Positions 16,481-25,668 of a stretch of DNA of 64,000 bases are shown piece by piece; the stretch's first letter is position 1; the number at the start of each line of letters is the position of its first letter. The notes under the pieces were generated by a model, which was given only the letters and a program-made list of their open reading frames with translations, was not told the origin of the DNA and ran no database searches. The stretch comes from Bacteroidales bacterium (GTDB lineage: Bacteria; Bacteroidota; Bacteroidia; Bacteroidales; F082): positions 124,001-188,000 of the forward strand of contig JAFYNJ010000009.1 in assembly GCA_017549805.1 (NCBI GenBank), given 5' to 3'. The position numbers were made by a program, and so were the translations under genes.

Positions 16481-19400
16481 ATGAAAAGATTGTTTTTCGC
16501 ATTTTTGATGGTAGCTGTCAGTCTATCTGCTTGGGCTGACAACAGTGTCACCGTCAACTATAATGGCACCACGGCCACAGTGACTGTTGATGACAATGTA
16601 GCTCAGTATCTGACCGTTACGCAAAGCGGAGCGCATGTTTCAATAGCACAAAGCAGCGCCGTGACAGAAGAGATCACCTACACCCTCAGCGGCACATCAA
16701 GCGATGGCGAGTTTTACATGTCGGGTTCCTATAAAGCGACCATTGAGCTTAACGGACTCACATTGACCAATGCAACACCTGTGTATAGCGGTGCTGCCGT
16801 ACATATCCAAAACAGCAAGCGTATCAATGTGAAAGTTATTACGGGTACCACCAACACCCTTTCCGATGCAGCGAGCGGCTCACAAAAAGGCTGCCTTTAT
16901 GTGAAGGGACACGCTGAGTTCAAGCAATATGGCACTCTTAATGTTGTGGGCAATGTAAGCCATGCTATCAAGGCGGGTGAATACATCTCCATCAAAAACG
17001 CCACCATCAATGTTACGTCGGCTGTGGGTGACGGTATTTCTTGCAATCAATATTTCCTTATGGAAAGTGGCACTGTCAACATCAGCGGCACTGGCGACGA
17101 CGGCATCCAATGCGACCTTGATGGAACAACATCGACCGGCATGACCGTCAACCACGAGGATGAAGATTCGGGCAATGTATATATCAGCGGAGGCAACATC
17201 ACGATCAACTGCCCTGCCACTGCTGCCAAAGGCATCAAGAGCGTGGGCGATGTCTATATATCCGACAATCCTGTCATCAACGTCACCACTACTGGCCATG
17301 GCATGTGGGATACGACCGACTTGGAGACCAAAGCTGCTTGCGGTTTGAATGCCGATGGCAATATCACCATCAGTGGCGGTACAATCACACTCTCTGCCAC
17401 GGGATCGGGAGGCAAAGGCATGAGTTGCGATGGTTTTCTGACTATCAGCGGGGGAAACACCACGGTTTCGACATCAGGTGGCTTGTATTTCAATAATGGA
17501 TCAAACGAGCAAATAAATTATAGCGGTGATGTTGAAAACGTAGATAACAATTATTATTCTTCTCCGAAAGGCGTTAAAGCCGGTACCAAGACCACTTCGG
17601 GATACAATACCACCTATAGTGGAGGCATCGACATCAGCGGTGGCACCATCAGCGTCACTACCACCGGAAACAATGCCGAGGGCATCGAGAGCAAGAACTA
17701 CCTCAACATCACTGGCGGCGAAGTCACCGTGGACGCCCATGACGACGGCATCAATGCGGCACAAGACTTGACCATTACGGACGGCTATGTTTATGCGCGA
17801 GGCAGCAACAATGACGGAATCGATGCCAATGGTGACGTTTTCATCCAAGGCGGACTTATCTATGCTGTTGGTGCTAACTCGCCAGAGGTGGCTATCGATG
17901 CCAACTCCGAGGAACAAAAGAAATTCTATTTCACAGGAGGCACCCTTATCGCCATCGGCGGATTGGAACGGGGCAGTGATCTCCAGCAATCTTGCTATCA
18001 AGCCTCATCATGGAGTTCCAACAGATGGTATTCGCTGACTTTCGGCAACGACGTCATTGCATTCAAGACACCGGCAAGCGGCGGTTCCCCCTTGGTGGTA
18101 TCGGCAGCGTCAACCCCAACCGTCAAGAGCAATGTCACGGTCAGCAGTGGCACCAGCATCTTCGAAGGCAGATGTTACCTTGATGCCACTGTCAGTGGCG
18201 GTGCCGACGTCAGCCTTAGCCAATACACCAGTGGTGGTGGCGGCGGACCTGGTCCAGGCCAAAACTATACCATCACGGCGACAGCAAGTCCTTCGGCAGG
18301 CGGAAGCGTGAGTGGCGCAGGTACTTATCCCAGAAATGCCACATGCACCCTAACAGCCACAGCCAACACTGGATACACCTTCAGCAAATGGACCAAGAAC
18401 GGCCAGCAGGTCAGCACCAATGCCACTTATAGTTTCCAGGTGACGGGGAATGCGTCATACGTGGCCAACTTCACGCAACAAACAACGACATACACCATCA
18501 CGGCAACGGCTAATCCGACCAATGGCGGTAGCGTGACAGGCGGCGGCACCTATACCTCAGGGAGCACTGCTACATTGACGGCTTCGGCCAACACGGGTTA
18601 CGCCTTTACCAACTGGACCAAGAACGGCACTGTGGTCTCAACCAACGCTACCTATAGCTTTACAGTGAATGGGAATGCGTCTTATGTCGCCAACTTCATC
18701 ACAATCCCTACCGATCCCTTCACGGTGACTGTCGCTGCCAACAACGATAATTATGGCTCCGTGAGCGGCGGAGGCGAATTCTACTATGGTGAATCATGCA
18801 CCGTGACCGCCACACCTGCCGATGGCTATATGTTCACCAGTTGGACCAACAACGGCGATATGGTCGCCACCAACGCTGAATACACCTTCAATGTGACCGA
18901 CAATGTGGACTTGGTAGCCTATTTCTCAGAAGGCATCATGATTGGCAGCGGTACCGAGACGAGTCAATATCTGCCAAGCTACAATTATTATAAATACACC
19001 CTATCCGAGCAAATCTACACTCCAGCCGAATTGGGCGGTGCAGGCCTCATCACCAGTATCGCCTTCTACAACGGCGGTGCTGAGAAGACCCGCACCTACG
19101 ACTTCTACATGAAGTCCACGACAAAGAACTCCTTCACGGGCAAGACCGACTGGATTGCCGTTTCCGCTGACGACAAGGTGTTCAGTGGCAGCGTCACCAT
19201 GATTGCCAACGACTGGACAACCATCACCTTCAGCACTCCGTTTGTCTATGACGGCACCTCCAATGTGGTATTGGTTGCCGATGATAATACTGGAAGTTAC
19301 ACGCAATCTCCTCATATGTCCTGCCGTGTGTTCACTGCCACAAGTCAAGCCCTTTATTACTATGACGACAACACCAATTTCAATCCCTTGTCGCCTCCAA

Positions 19401-20689
19401 CCACTTCAGGTTCTTCCTCCAGTTGGAGTGGGGCAACCAACGATGTGTTGTCGGTGAAGAACCAACTCATCATCACCAAGGAATCCTTGGGCGATTGCGT
19501 GCGTCCCACCAGCCTTACCGCCACCGAGGTCGGCCCCGACTTTGTCAAGCTGAGCTGGACTGGTTACAGTGAAAGCTACAATGTGCAACTGGGTATTCCT
19601 TCCTTCATGATTAGCGAAACCTTTGACAACGGAATCCCTGCCGACTGGACCAATGATGCCAGCTATGCCTGGACGATTGTGGACGGCCATATCCAGAGCG
19701 GTAACGGCGGCATGTCAAACTCGACCTCCAGCATCTCGGTCACCGTGACCTATCCCGCCGATGGAACCATCAGCTTTGATTTCTGGTCAAGAGGCGAAGG
19801 CAGCGACTCCAATGACTGGGACAAGAGCCGCTTCTATATCGACGGCGAACTGATGTTTGATTATGGTCAACACACCGAATGGGAGTCTTACAGCACTGTA
19901 GTTACCGCAGGCACCCACACCTTCAAATGGGAATACAAGAAAGACGGCTCGGTGGATCCCACGGGCGACTACTTCGCCGTTGACAATGTCTTGATGAAAT
20001 CAGGCGAGACCGACTGGAACGATCCCGTTGCCGTCGAAGATGTTGAATGCAGTTTCACCGGCCTCACACCCGAGACCACCTACTGCGTAAGGGTACAGGG
20101 CGTTTGCGCCGACACTGAGACTGAATGGAGCGAAGCCGTTTTGTTCACCACCGAGGAACTCACCACATTGACTCAAACCATTTCTTTGGCTGCAGGTACC
20201 AATTGGTTCTCAACCTATCTTGAAATCACCTTGGATGATCTCAAGTCCGCCCTTGTAGAAGCGTTGCCTAACGCCACCAACATTGTCATCAAGTCAAAGA
20301 CCCAAAATGTCAAATACAACGGCACCTCTTGGAGAGGTACTTTGACTTGGGATTTGTCAAAGATGTATTTGATTACTATTGAAGACGCCTGCGAGATCAC
20401 TTTGGAAGGCGAGCCCATCAACCCTGCAGATCATCCCGCCACCATCTTGAGCGGCCAATCTAACTGGATCGCTTTCCCGGTCAACGAGGAAATGACGCTC
20501 GACGAGGCCTTCGCAGACTTTAATGCCGTCAATGGCGATGTGGTCAAATCCAAGTCGGGCAATGCCAAATACAACGGCTCCTCTTGGAGAGCATCGGGAC
20601 TTACTATACTTGAACCCGGGAAGGGCTACCTCTTCAGTTCGAATTCATCAGAAAACAGAACTTTGGTCTTCCCTTCTAGTAAGAAATGA
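16481..20689 (+). CDS. Cthe_2159-like beta-helix (carbohydrate-binding) surface protein with WNWW-type C-terminal module
   Basis: 1402 residues. Signal peptide 1-20 (ends LSAWA). Residues about 20-580 form a parallel beta-helix with recurring DGI and ISGG turns (GDGISCNQ, GDDGIQCD, HDDGINAAQD, NNDGIDANGD), as in the Cthe_2159 family of polysaccharide-binding proteins. A Gly-rich linker (GGGGGPGPG) leads to three InlB-type repeats, one YLP/QIYTA module, an FN3 domain interrupted by a jelly-roll insertion, and the C-terminal module with GTNWFS, SNWIAFPV and LEPGKGYLF. The last ~170 residues and the 3' flank are nearly identical to the 11192 gene. Probably a glycan-binding adhesin rather than an enzyme. 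It is the only non-enzyme among the WNWW-tailed proteins. Confidence 0.8.
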   Translation: MKRLFFAFLMVAVSLSAWADNSVTVNYNGTTATVTVDDNVAQYLTVTQSGAHVSIAQSSAVTEEITYTLSGTSSDGEFYMSGSYKATIELNGLTLTNATPVYSGAAVHIQNSKRINVKVITGTTNTLSDAASGSQKGCLYVKGHAEFKQYGTLNVVGNVSHAIKAGEYISIKNATINVTSAVGDGISCNQYFLMESGTVNISGTGDDGIQCDLDGTTSTGMTVNHEDEDSGNVYISGGNITINCPATAAKGIKSVGDVYISDNPVINVTTTGHGMWDTTDLETKAACGLNADGNITISGGTITLSATGSGGKGMSCDGFLTISGGNTTVSTSGGLYFNNGSNEQINYSGDVENVDNNYYSSPKGVKAGTKTTSGYNTTYSGGIDISGGTISVTTTGNNAEGIESKNYLNITGGEVTVDAHDDGINAAQDLTITDGYVYARGSNNDGIDANGDVFIQGGLIYAVGANSPEVAIDANSEEQKKFYFTGGTLIAIGGLERGSDLQQSCYQASSWSSNRWYSLTFGNDVIAFKTPASGGSPLVVSAASTPTVKSNVTVSSGTSIFEGRCYLDATVSGGADVSLSQYTSGGGGGPGPGQNYTITATASPSAGGSVSGAGTYPRNATCTLTATANTGYTFSKWTKNGQQVSTNATYSFQVTGNASYVANFTQQTTTYTITATANPTNGGSVTGGGTYTSGSTATLTASANTGYAFTNWTKNGTVVSTNATYSFTVNGNASYVANFITIPTDPFTVTVAANNDNYGSVSGGGEFYYGESCTVTATPADGYMFTSWTNNGDMVATNAEYTFNVTDNVDLVAYFSEGIMIGSGTETSQYLPSYNYYKYTLSEQIYTPAELGGAGLITSIAFYNGGAEKTRTYDFYMKSTTKNSFTGKTDWIAVSADDKVFSGSVTMIANDWTTITFSTPFVYDGTSNVVLVADDNTGSYTQSPHMSCRVFTATSQALYYYDDNTNFNPLSPPTTSGSSSSWSGATNDVLSVKNQLIITKESLGDCVRPTSLTATEVGPDFVKLSWTGYSESYNVQLGIPSFMISETFDNGIPADWTNDASYAWTIVDGHIQSGNGGMSNSTSSISVTVTYPADGTISFDFWSRGEGSDSNDWDKSRFYIDGELMFDYGQHTEWESYSTVVTAGTHTFKWEYKKDGSVDPTGDYFAVDNVLMKSGETDWNDPVAVEDVECSFTGLTPETTYCVRVQGVCADTETEWSEAVLFTTEELTTLTQTISLAAGTNWFSTYLEITLDDLKSALVEALPNATNIVIKSKTQNVKYNGTSWRGTLTWDLSKMYLITIEDACEITLEGEPINPADHPATILSGQSNWIAFPVNEEMTLDEAFADFNAVNGDVVKSKSGNAKYNGSSWRASGLTILEPGKGYLFSSNSSENRTLVFPSSKK

Positions 20690-20715
20690 ACCATTAATTT
20701 CAGACTGTATCAATG

Positions 20716-20747
20716 AAGCGGCCGCCTTTAAAGGCGGCCGCTTTCTT
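20716..20747 (+). terminator. 28-bp perfect palindrome terminator
   Basis: Perfect palindrome 20716-20743 with GCGGCCGCC arms around TTTAAA, then a T-rich tail. Same arms and same preceding ~19 nt as the terminator at 15409. Confidence 0.8.
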
Positions 20748-20828
20748 TATCCACCTACACCTTTGTTCTTGTTGAAAACCTTGTTTAAAAATATTATTAA
20801 TAAATAATAACTTTTCAAATTAATTTAC

Positions 20829-20836
20829 TATCTTTG
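20829..20836 (+). promoter_or_regulatory. -7 promoter box of the third C25 peptidase
   Basis: TATCTTTG fits TAnnTTTG, 80 nt before the ATG at 20916. The leader of about 70 nt is AT-rich, as for the 5521 gene. Confidence 0.65.
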
Positions 20837-20915
20837 CAAGTTTTCTTTTGATAAAATGCATAATTAACAAAAATTTTTAAATAAATTTTATACAAACATT
20901 CAAATTATTTAATTT

Positions 20916-23900
20916 ATGAAAAAAGTATTATTCTTGTGTCTTGCCTTGGTGATTGGCTGCACTGCCTTTGCCCAGTCCAAGATACAGCTCCGTTCGACCG
21001 ACAAGGCCGAATGTGTCAAGAGTGACATGAACAGCCTCAGGGCTTCATTCTCATTCTCAACCATTGAAGCCGAGAACATGGACACCAAAAGTGGTGAGTT
21101 CTCTTGGCTTTCCATGCCCAACACCGTTCTCGGCGGCAATGAGGGTGATCCTCAAATCCCCGTCGTGAACGAATTGATCGCTGTCCCTGTTGGTGCCAAC
21201 CCCACCATCCGTGTGACGAGCTACAGCAGCACTGACTACAAGCTCAATGAATTGGGCGTGAAAACCCTGATTCCCCGTCAGCCTTCATTGAGGAAAGACA
21301 AGAAGCCCGAGGAAGTACCCTTTGTTTACAATGCTGCAGCTTACCAAACCCGTGGCATGCGCTCTGAACCTCAAGCCTCTGTCAGTGTTGTGGGCACCAT
21401 GCGCGGTGTTCAACTCGGCAAGATGACCATCGAGCCTGTGAGCTACGACCCCGTCAACAACACCTTGCGCGTGTTCAACGATATCGAAGTGGAAGTGAGC
21501 TTCGACGGTGCCAACGCCAAGGCTACCGAAGACCTGCTCGTTGAAACCTACAGCCCTTATTTCAACGTCATCTATAAGCAACTATTCAATGAAAGAGCTA
21601 TCCGCGATGCCTATAGTGCCCACCCGGACCTCTATACAACCCCGGTAAAGATGCTCGTCGTAACCACCTCAACCTACGCCAACAGCGATGCTTTCAACAA
21701 CTGGCTGACTTGGAAGAAGCAAAAGGGTATTGATGTGGACGTGCAGACCGTAGCCAGTGGCGCTACTGCTTCCACCATCAAGAACACCATTTACTCAAGA
21801 TATAATGCCAACCACCCGTCATTCCTGGTTATCGTTGGCGACGAAACCGTTGTCACCTACTACCAGTTGTGGGATTATGATAGCAATTACGGTAATGCAG
21901 CCACTGACTTGGAATACGCTTCTGTCGATGGCGACGTCTATCACGACATGTTCATTAGCCGTATCCCGGTATCGTCCACCACGGAACTCAGCAACTATGT
22001 CAACAAGGCCTTGACCTATGAGAAATACACCATGTCCGACCCGAGCTATCTGAACAATGTCTTGCTCATCGCCGGTGCGGATAATACTTGGGCTCCGAAA
22101 GTCGGAAGACCTACCATCAACTATGCTGCCGACAACTATTTCAACACGGCACATGGTTTTACCAATGTATATAAGTATGTGAGCAGCACTTATACTGGCT
22201 GCTACAACTACCTGAGTTCTGGTGTTGGTTTCGCTAACTATACCGCTCACGGCGACATTCAGGAATGGTATAACCCAAACTTTACCAATGACGATGTCAA
22301 CAACTTGACCAATAACGACAAGTACTTCTGGGCCATGGGCAACTGCTGTTTGACCTGTAATTTCAAAAACGCCCAAAACAGTCAAGTCTGTTACGGCGAA
22401 ACCATGATCCGTGCCGCTAATAAGGCTGCTTTCGGTTATATCGGATCTGTTCCGGAATCCTACTGGTATGAGGACTATTACTTTGGCGTGGGTGCCACCA
22501 GCACCATGAGCACAACCCCGTCCATGTCACAAACCACTCTCGGCGTTTACGACATGATGTTTGACGACAGCGGCTTCAACACCTTGAACGCCGTTCCTTT
22601 TGCCGGCAATGTGGCCGTCACTTACGCCCATGCCAACAGCTTTACCAGCAGTGTTACCGACGAATACTACTGGAGAGCTTACCAGTGCTTCGGCGACGGT
22701 TCCATCATGCCTTACCATACCCAACCTGCTGCCAACAATGTGAGCCACGCCAACACCATTAACATCGGTGTCAGCACCTTTGCTGTAAGCGCCGATAACG
22801 GTTCTTACGTTGCTATCACCAAGAACAATGAAATCCTCGGTGTCGCAGAAGTGATTTCTGGCAACACAGTTAACGTGCCGATTTCTGGCCTCACCACTGC
22901 CGGAGATGTGATGATTGTGGTCACTCGCCAGCAACGCCAGCCCTACATCACGACTATCCAGGCCATTTCCAACAATGGTCCCTATATCAGCCTCAACAGC
23001 TATACGCCCAACACTGCCCTCATCGGTGAAAGCACCAACCTGAGCCTCACCTTCCAGAACGTGGGTAACACTGCTACCTCTGGCACCACCACGGTGACCT
23101 TGTCTTCCTCGGATGCCACCTTTGGCGTGAACAGCAAGACCTTCAGCACCTTGGCTGCCAATGCCACCACCACGGTGAGCGGCTTCAGCTTCACTCTTAA
23201 TAATGGCTTGACCTTGGGTAGCCCTGTCACCTTCCACTACACCGCAGTCAACGGCAGCAACACATGGGAAGGCGACTTCACTATCACGCCCAACCAAATC
23301 TTCACGGTGGGTGTATCTGCCAACAATGCCAATTATGGCACTGTCAGCGGCGGCGGCCAATACAACTACGACGAGTCCTGCACCGTAACCGCCACGCCTG
23401 CCGATGGCTATATGTTCACCAGCTGGACCCAGAATGGCAACGTGGTTTCGACCAATGCCTCATACACTTTCAATGTGACCAGCGATGTGGAGTTGGTGGC
23501 CAATTTCGCTTCAGGTGTCATGATTGGCGACGGTGGCACTTCCACGAACGAGTTCTTGCCGAGCTACAACTATTACAATTACTCGCTTACAGAGCAGATC
23601 TATACCTCTGCTGAATTGGGTGGCGCAGGTATCATCACCAGCATTGCCTTCTATAACGGCGGTACTGCAAAGACCCGTACCTATGACTTCTACATGAAGG
23701 CCACGACGAAGAGCACCTTCACGGGCGCAACCGACTGGATTGCCGTTTCCGCAAGCGATAAAGTGTTCAGCGGTAGCGTCACCATGGTGGCCGGTGACTG
23801 GACAACCATCACCTTCAGCACCCCGTTCGTCTATGACGGCACCTCCAATGTGGTATTGGTTGCTGACGACAACACGGGTACTTATACGAATTCACCTCAC

Positions 23901-25544
23901 ATGAGCTGCCGTGTGTTCACCGCCACGAACCAAGCCCTTTATGCCTACAATGACAACACCAACTTCAACCCGCTGTCACCCCCGACTTCTTCCAGCTCCA
24001 ACAATGCTGTTGTTTCATCGAAGAACCAAATTGTTCTCACAAAAGAGCCTATTCCTACCGAATCTTTCAATATTACGGTCAGCGTGAACCCGGCACAGGC
24101 TGGTACTGCGAGCGGTGGCGGCGAGTATCAATTCGGCGAGACCTGCACAGTTTCTGTCAGAGTGAATGAGGGTTATACCTTCACAGGTTGGACCGAAAAT
24201 GGCAATGTGGTCTCTACTGAATTGTCATTTAGTTTTACTGCTACGTGTGCCAGAGACCTCGTGGCCAACTTCATCCAGGCCATTGAAATTGGCACGGATT
24301 ATTCAACTCACAATTACCTGCCCACCTACAACTATTATAATTATTCCATGACCGAACAGATCTACACAGCTGATGAAATCGGCATGGCAGGCACCATCAA
24401 TAGCATCGCCTTCTACAACGAAGGAGCTGAGAAGACCCGTACTTTGGACTTCTATCTGAAAGCTACCGACAAGACCTCCTTCTCCAGCAAGACCGATTGG
24501 GTTACGGTAGCCGCTTCCGACAAGGTGTTCAGCGGTGAGTTCACTCTTGCTGCCAATACTTGGTCCTTCGTCAACTTCACTACTCCGTTTGAGTATGATG
24601 GCACCTCCAACCTGGTTTTGGTTGTTGATGACAACACCGGTAGCTATACCAGCTCGCCTCATTTGGCTTGCTCGGTTTACAATGCCAATGGAAATCAAAC
24701 CATCTATATCTATTCTGACGGCACCAACTACAACCCTGCATCGCCCACGACCTCGCAAAGCAGTAACTATGCAACGCTCTCTGTGAAGAACCACATTCTC
24801 ATGGGCATCGAGGCCGCCAACATCAACTACTATGACATCACAGTCAGTGCCAATCCAACGGAGGGTGGTACTGTCGAAGGCGCAGGCAACTATGCTGAAA
24901 ATTCCACTGCCACGCTGACGGCTAGGGCTAACGATGGTTATGCCTTCGTTAATTGGACCAAGAACGGCAATGAAGTCTCCACCGATGCTGAATACAGCTT
25001 CACTGTGACTGAGGAAGCCGAATATGTTGCCAACTTTGTGGAGGTGATTGAGCAAACCATCACGTTTATCAAAGGATGGAACTGGTGGTCACCGAATGAG
25101 GTTATCTCTTTGGCCGACCTTGAAGAAGCTTTGGGCACCAATGGCGTGAAGATTCAAGCTCAAGACGGCAGTTTGGCTTCCTATTCCTCCAATGGATGGA
25201 GTGGATCATTAACACTTGAAGTGGGTAAGATGTACAAGATCCAAACCAGTGCAGCTTGCACCATCACTGTTACTGGAGCCATCGTCGATCCAGCCGATTA
25301 TCCTATTACACTGGTCTATGGTGTCAACTGGATTGGCTTCATCGGCACCGAGGAGATGAGCCTCAATGAAGCGTTTACAGAAGCAACAAACCTCGACGTT
25401 ATCAAGACTCAAACCGGTAACGCCGTCTATTATCAAGGCAAGGGCTGGAAGGGCACAATCAGCAATCTGAAACCTGGCCAAGGCTTGATCTACAAGTCGA
25501 AAAACCAGCAACCCCGAACCTTTACCTATCCTTCTGCTAAATAA
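20916..25544 (+). CDS. C25 cysteine peptidase with two YLP modules and a WNWW-type C-terminal module
   Basis: 1542 residues. Signal peptide 1-20 (ends TAFAQ). The propeptide and catalytic domain are a close paralogue of the 5521 protein (both start with KIQLRS after the signal), with His445 (NYTAHGD) and Cys477/Cys478 (MGNCC). After an Ig-like and a CARDB-like domain come three InlB-type repeats alternating with two YLP/QIYTA modules (about 867-1045 and 1120-1300), then the C-terminal module from about 1377 (GWNWWS, LEVGKMYKI, VNWIGFIG). It keeps the enzyme part of the 5521 gene but carries the other type of tail, a clear case of tail exchange. Confidence 0.87.
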   Translation: MKKVLFLCLALVIGCTAFAQSKIQLRSTDKAECVKSDMNSLRASFSFSTIEAENMDTKSGEFSWLSMPNTVLGGNEGDPQIPVVNELIAVPVGANPTIRVTSYSSTDYKLNELGVKTLIPRQPSLRKDKKPEEVPFVYNAAAYQTRGMRSEPQASVSVVGTMRGVQLGKMTIEPVSYDPVNNTLRVFNDIEVEVSFDGANAKATEDLLVETYSPYFNVIYKQLFNERAIRDAYSAHPDLYTTPVKMLVVTTSTYANSDAFNNWLTWKKQKGIDVDVQTVASGATASTIKNTIYSRYNANHPSFLVIVGDETVVTYYQLWDYDSNYGNAATDLEYASVDGDVYHDMFISRIPVSSTTELSNYVNKALTYEKYTMSDPSYLNNVLLIAGADNTWAPKVGRPTINYAADNYFNTAHGFTNVYKYVSSTYTGCYNYLSSGVGFANYTAHGDIQEWYNPNFTNDDVNNLTNNDKYFWAMGNCCLTCNFKNAQNSQVCYGETMIRAANKAAFGYIGSVPESYWYEDYYFGVGATSTMSTTPSMSQTTLGVYDMMFDDSGFNTLNAVPFAGNVAVTYAHANSFTSSVTDEYYWRAYQCFGDGSIMPYHTQPAANNVSHANTINIGVSTFAVSADNGSYVAITKNNEILGVAEVISGNTVNVPISGLTTAGDVMIVVTRQQRQPYITTIQAISNNGPYISLNSYTPNTALIGESTNLSLTFQNVGNTATSGTTTVTLSSSDATFGVNSKTFSTLAANATTTVSGFSFTLNNGLTLGSPVTFHYTAVNGSNTWEGDFTITPNQIFTVGVSANNANYGTVSGGGQYNYDESCTVTATPADGYMFTSWTQNGNVVSTNASYTFNVTSDVELVANFASGVMIGDGGTSTNEFLPSYNYYNYSLTEQIYTSAELGGAGIITSIAFYNGGTAKTRTYDFYMKATTKSTFTGATDWIAVSASDKVFSGSVTMVAGDWTTITFSTPFVYDGTSNVVLVADDNTGTYTNSPHMSCRVFTATNQALYAYNDNTNFNPLSPPTSSSSNNAVVSSKNQIVLTKEPIPTESFNITVSVNPAQAGTASGGGEYQFGETCTVSVRVNEGYTFTGWTENGNVVSTELSFSFTATCARDLVANFIQAIEIGTDYSTHNYLPTYNYYNYSMTEQIYTADEIGMAGTINSIAFYNEGAEKTRTLDFYLKATDKTSFSSKTDWVTVAASDKVFSGEFTLAANTWSFVNFTTPFEYDGTSNLVLVVDDNTGSYTSSPHLACSVYNANGNQTIYIYSDGTNYNPASPTTSQSSNYATLSVKNHILMGIEAANINYYDITVSANPTEGGTVEGAGNYAENSTATLTARANDGYAFVNWTKNGNEVSTDAEYSFTVTEEAEYVANFVEVIEQTITFIKGWNWWSPNEVISLADLEEALGTNGVKIQAQDGSLASYSSNGWSGSLTLEVGKMYKIQTSAACTITVTGAIVDPADYPITLVYGVNWIGFIGTEEMSLNEAFTEATNLDVIKTQTGNAVYYQGKGWKGTISNLKPGQGLIYKSKNQQPRTFTYPSAK

Positions 25545-25563
25545 TGGAGGGCTTTTAGACATG

Positions 25564-25611
25564 AGACTTTGGAACTCCGAGCGTGGGAAACATGCTTGGA
25601 GTTCCAAGTCT
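25564..25611 (+). other. Long stable hairpin between the third C25 gene and the carboxypeptidase gene
   Basis: GACTT/AAGTC, GGAACTCC/GGAGTTCC and AGC/GCT form a stem of about 20 bp with one bulged T and a GGAAA loop. The downstream T run is weak, so it may be an imperfect terminator, a processing site or an mRNA-stabilising element. It lies 20 nt after the stop of the 20916 gene. Confidence 0.6.
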
Positions 25612-25668
25612 TGTATCAAAGCATATATTATTGCAAACTATTACACTTCAATAAATAAAGAATAAATA

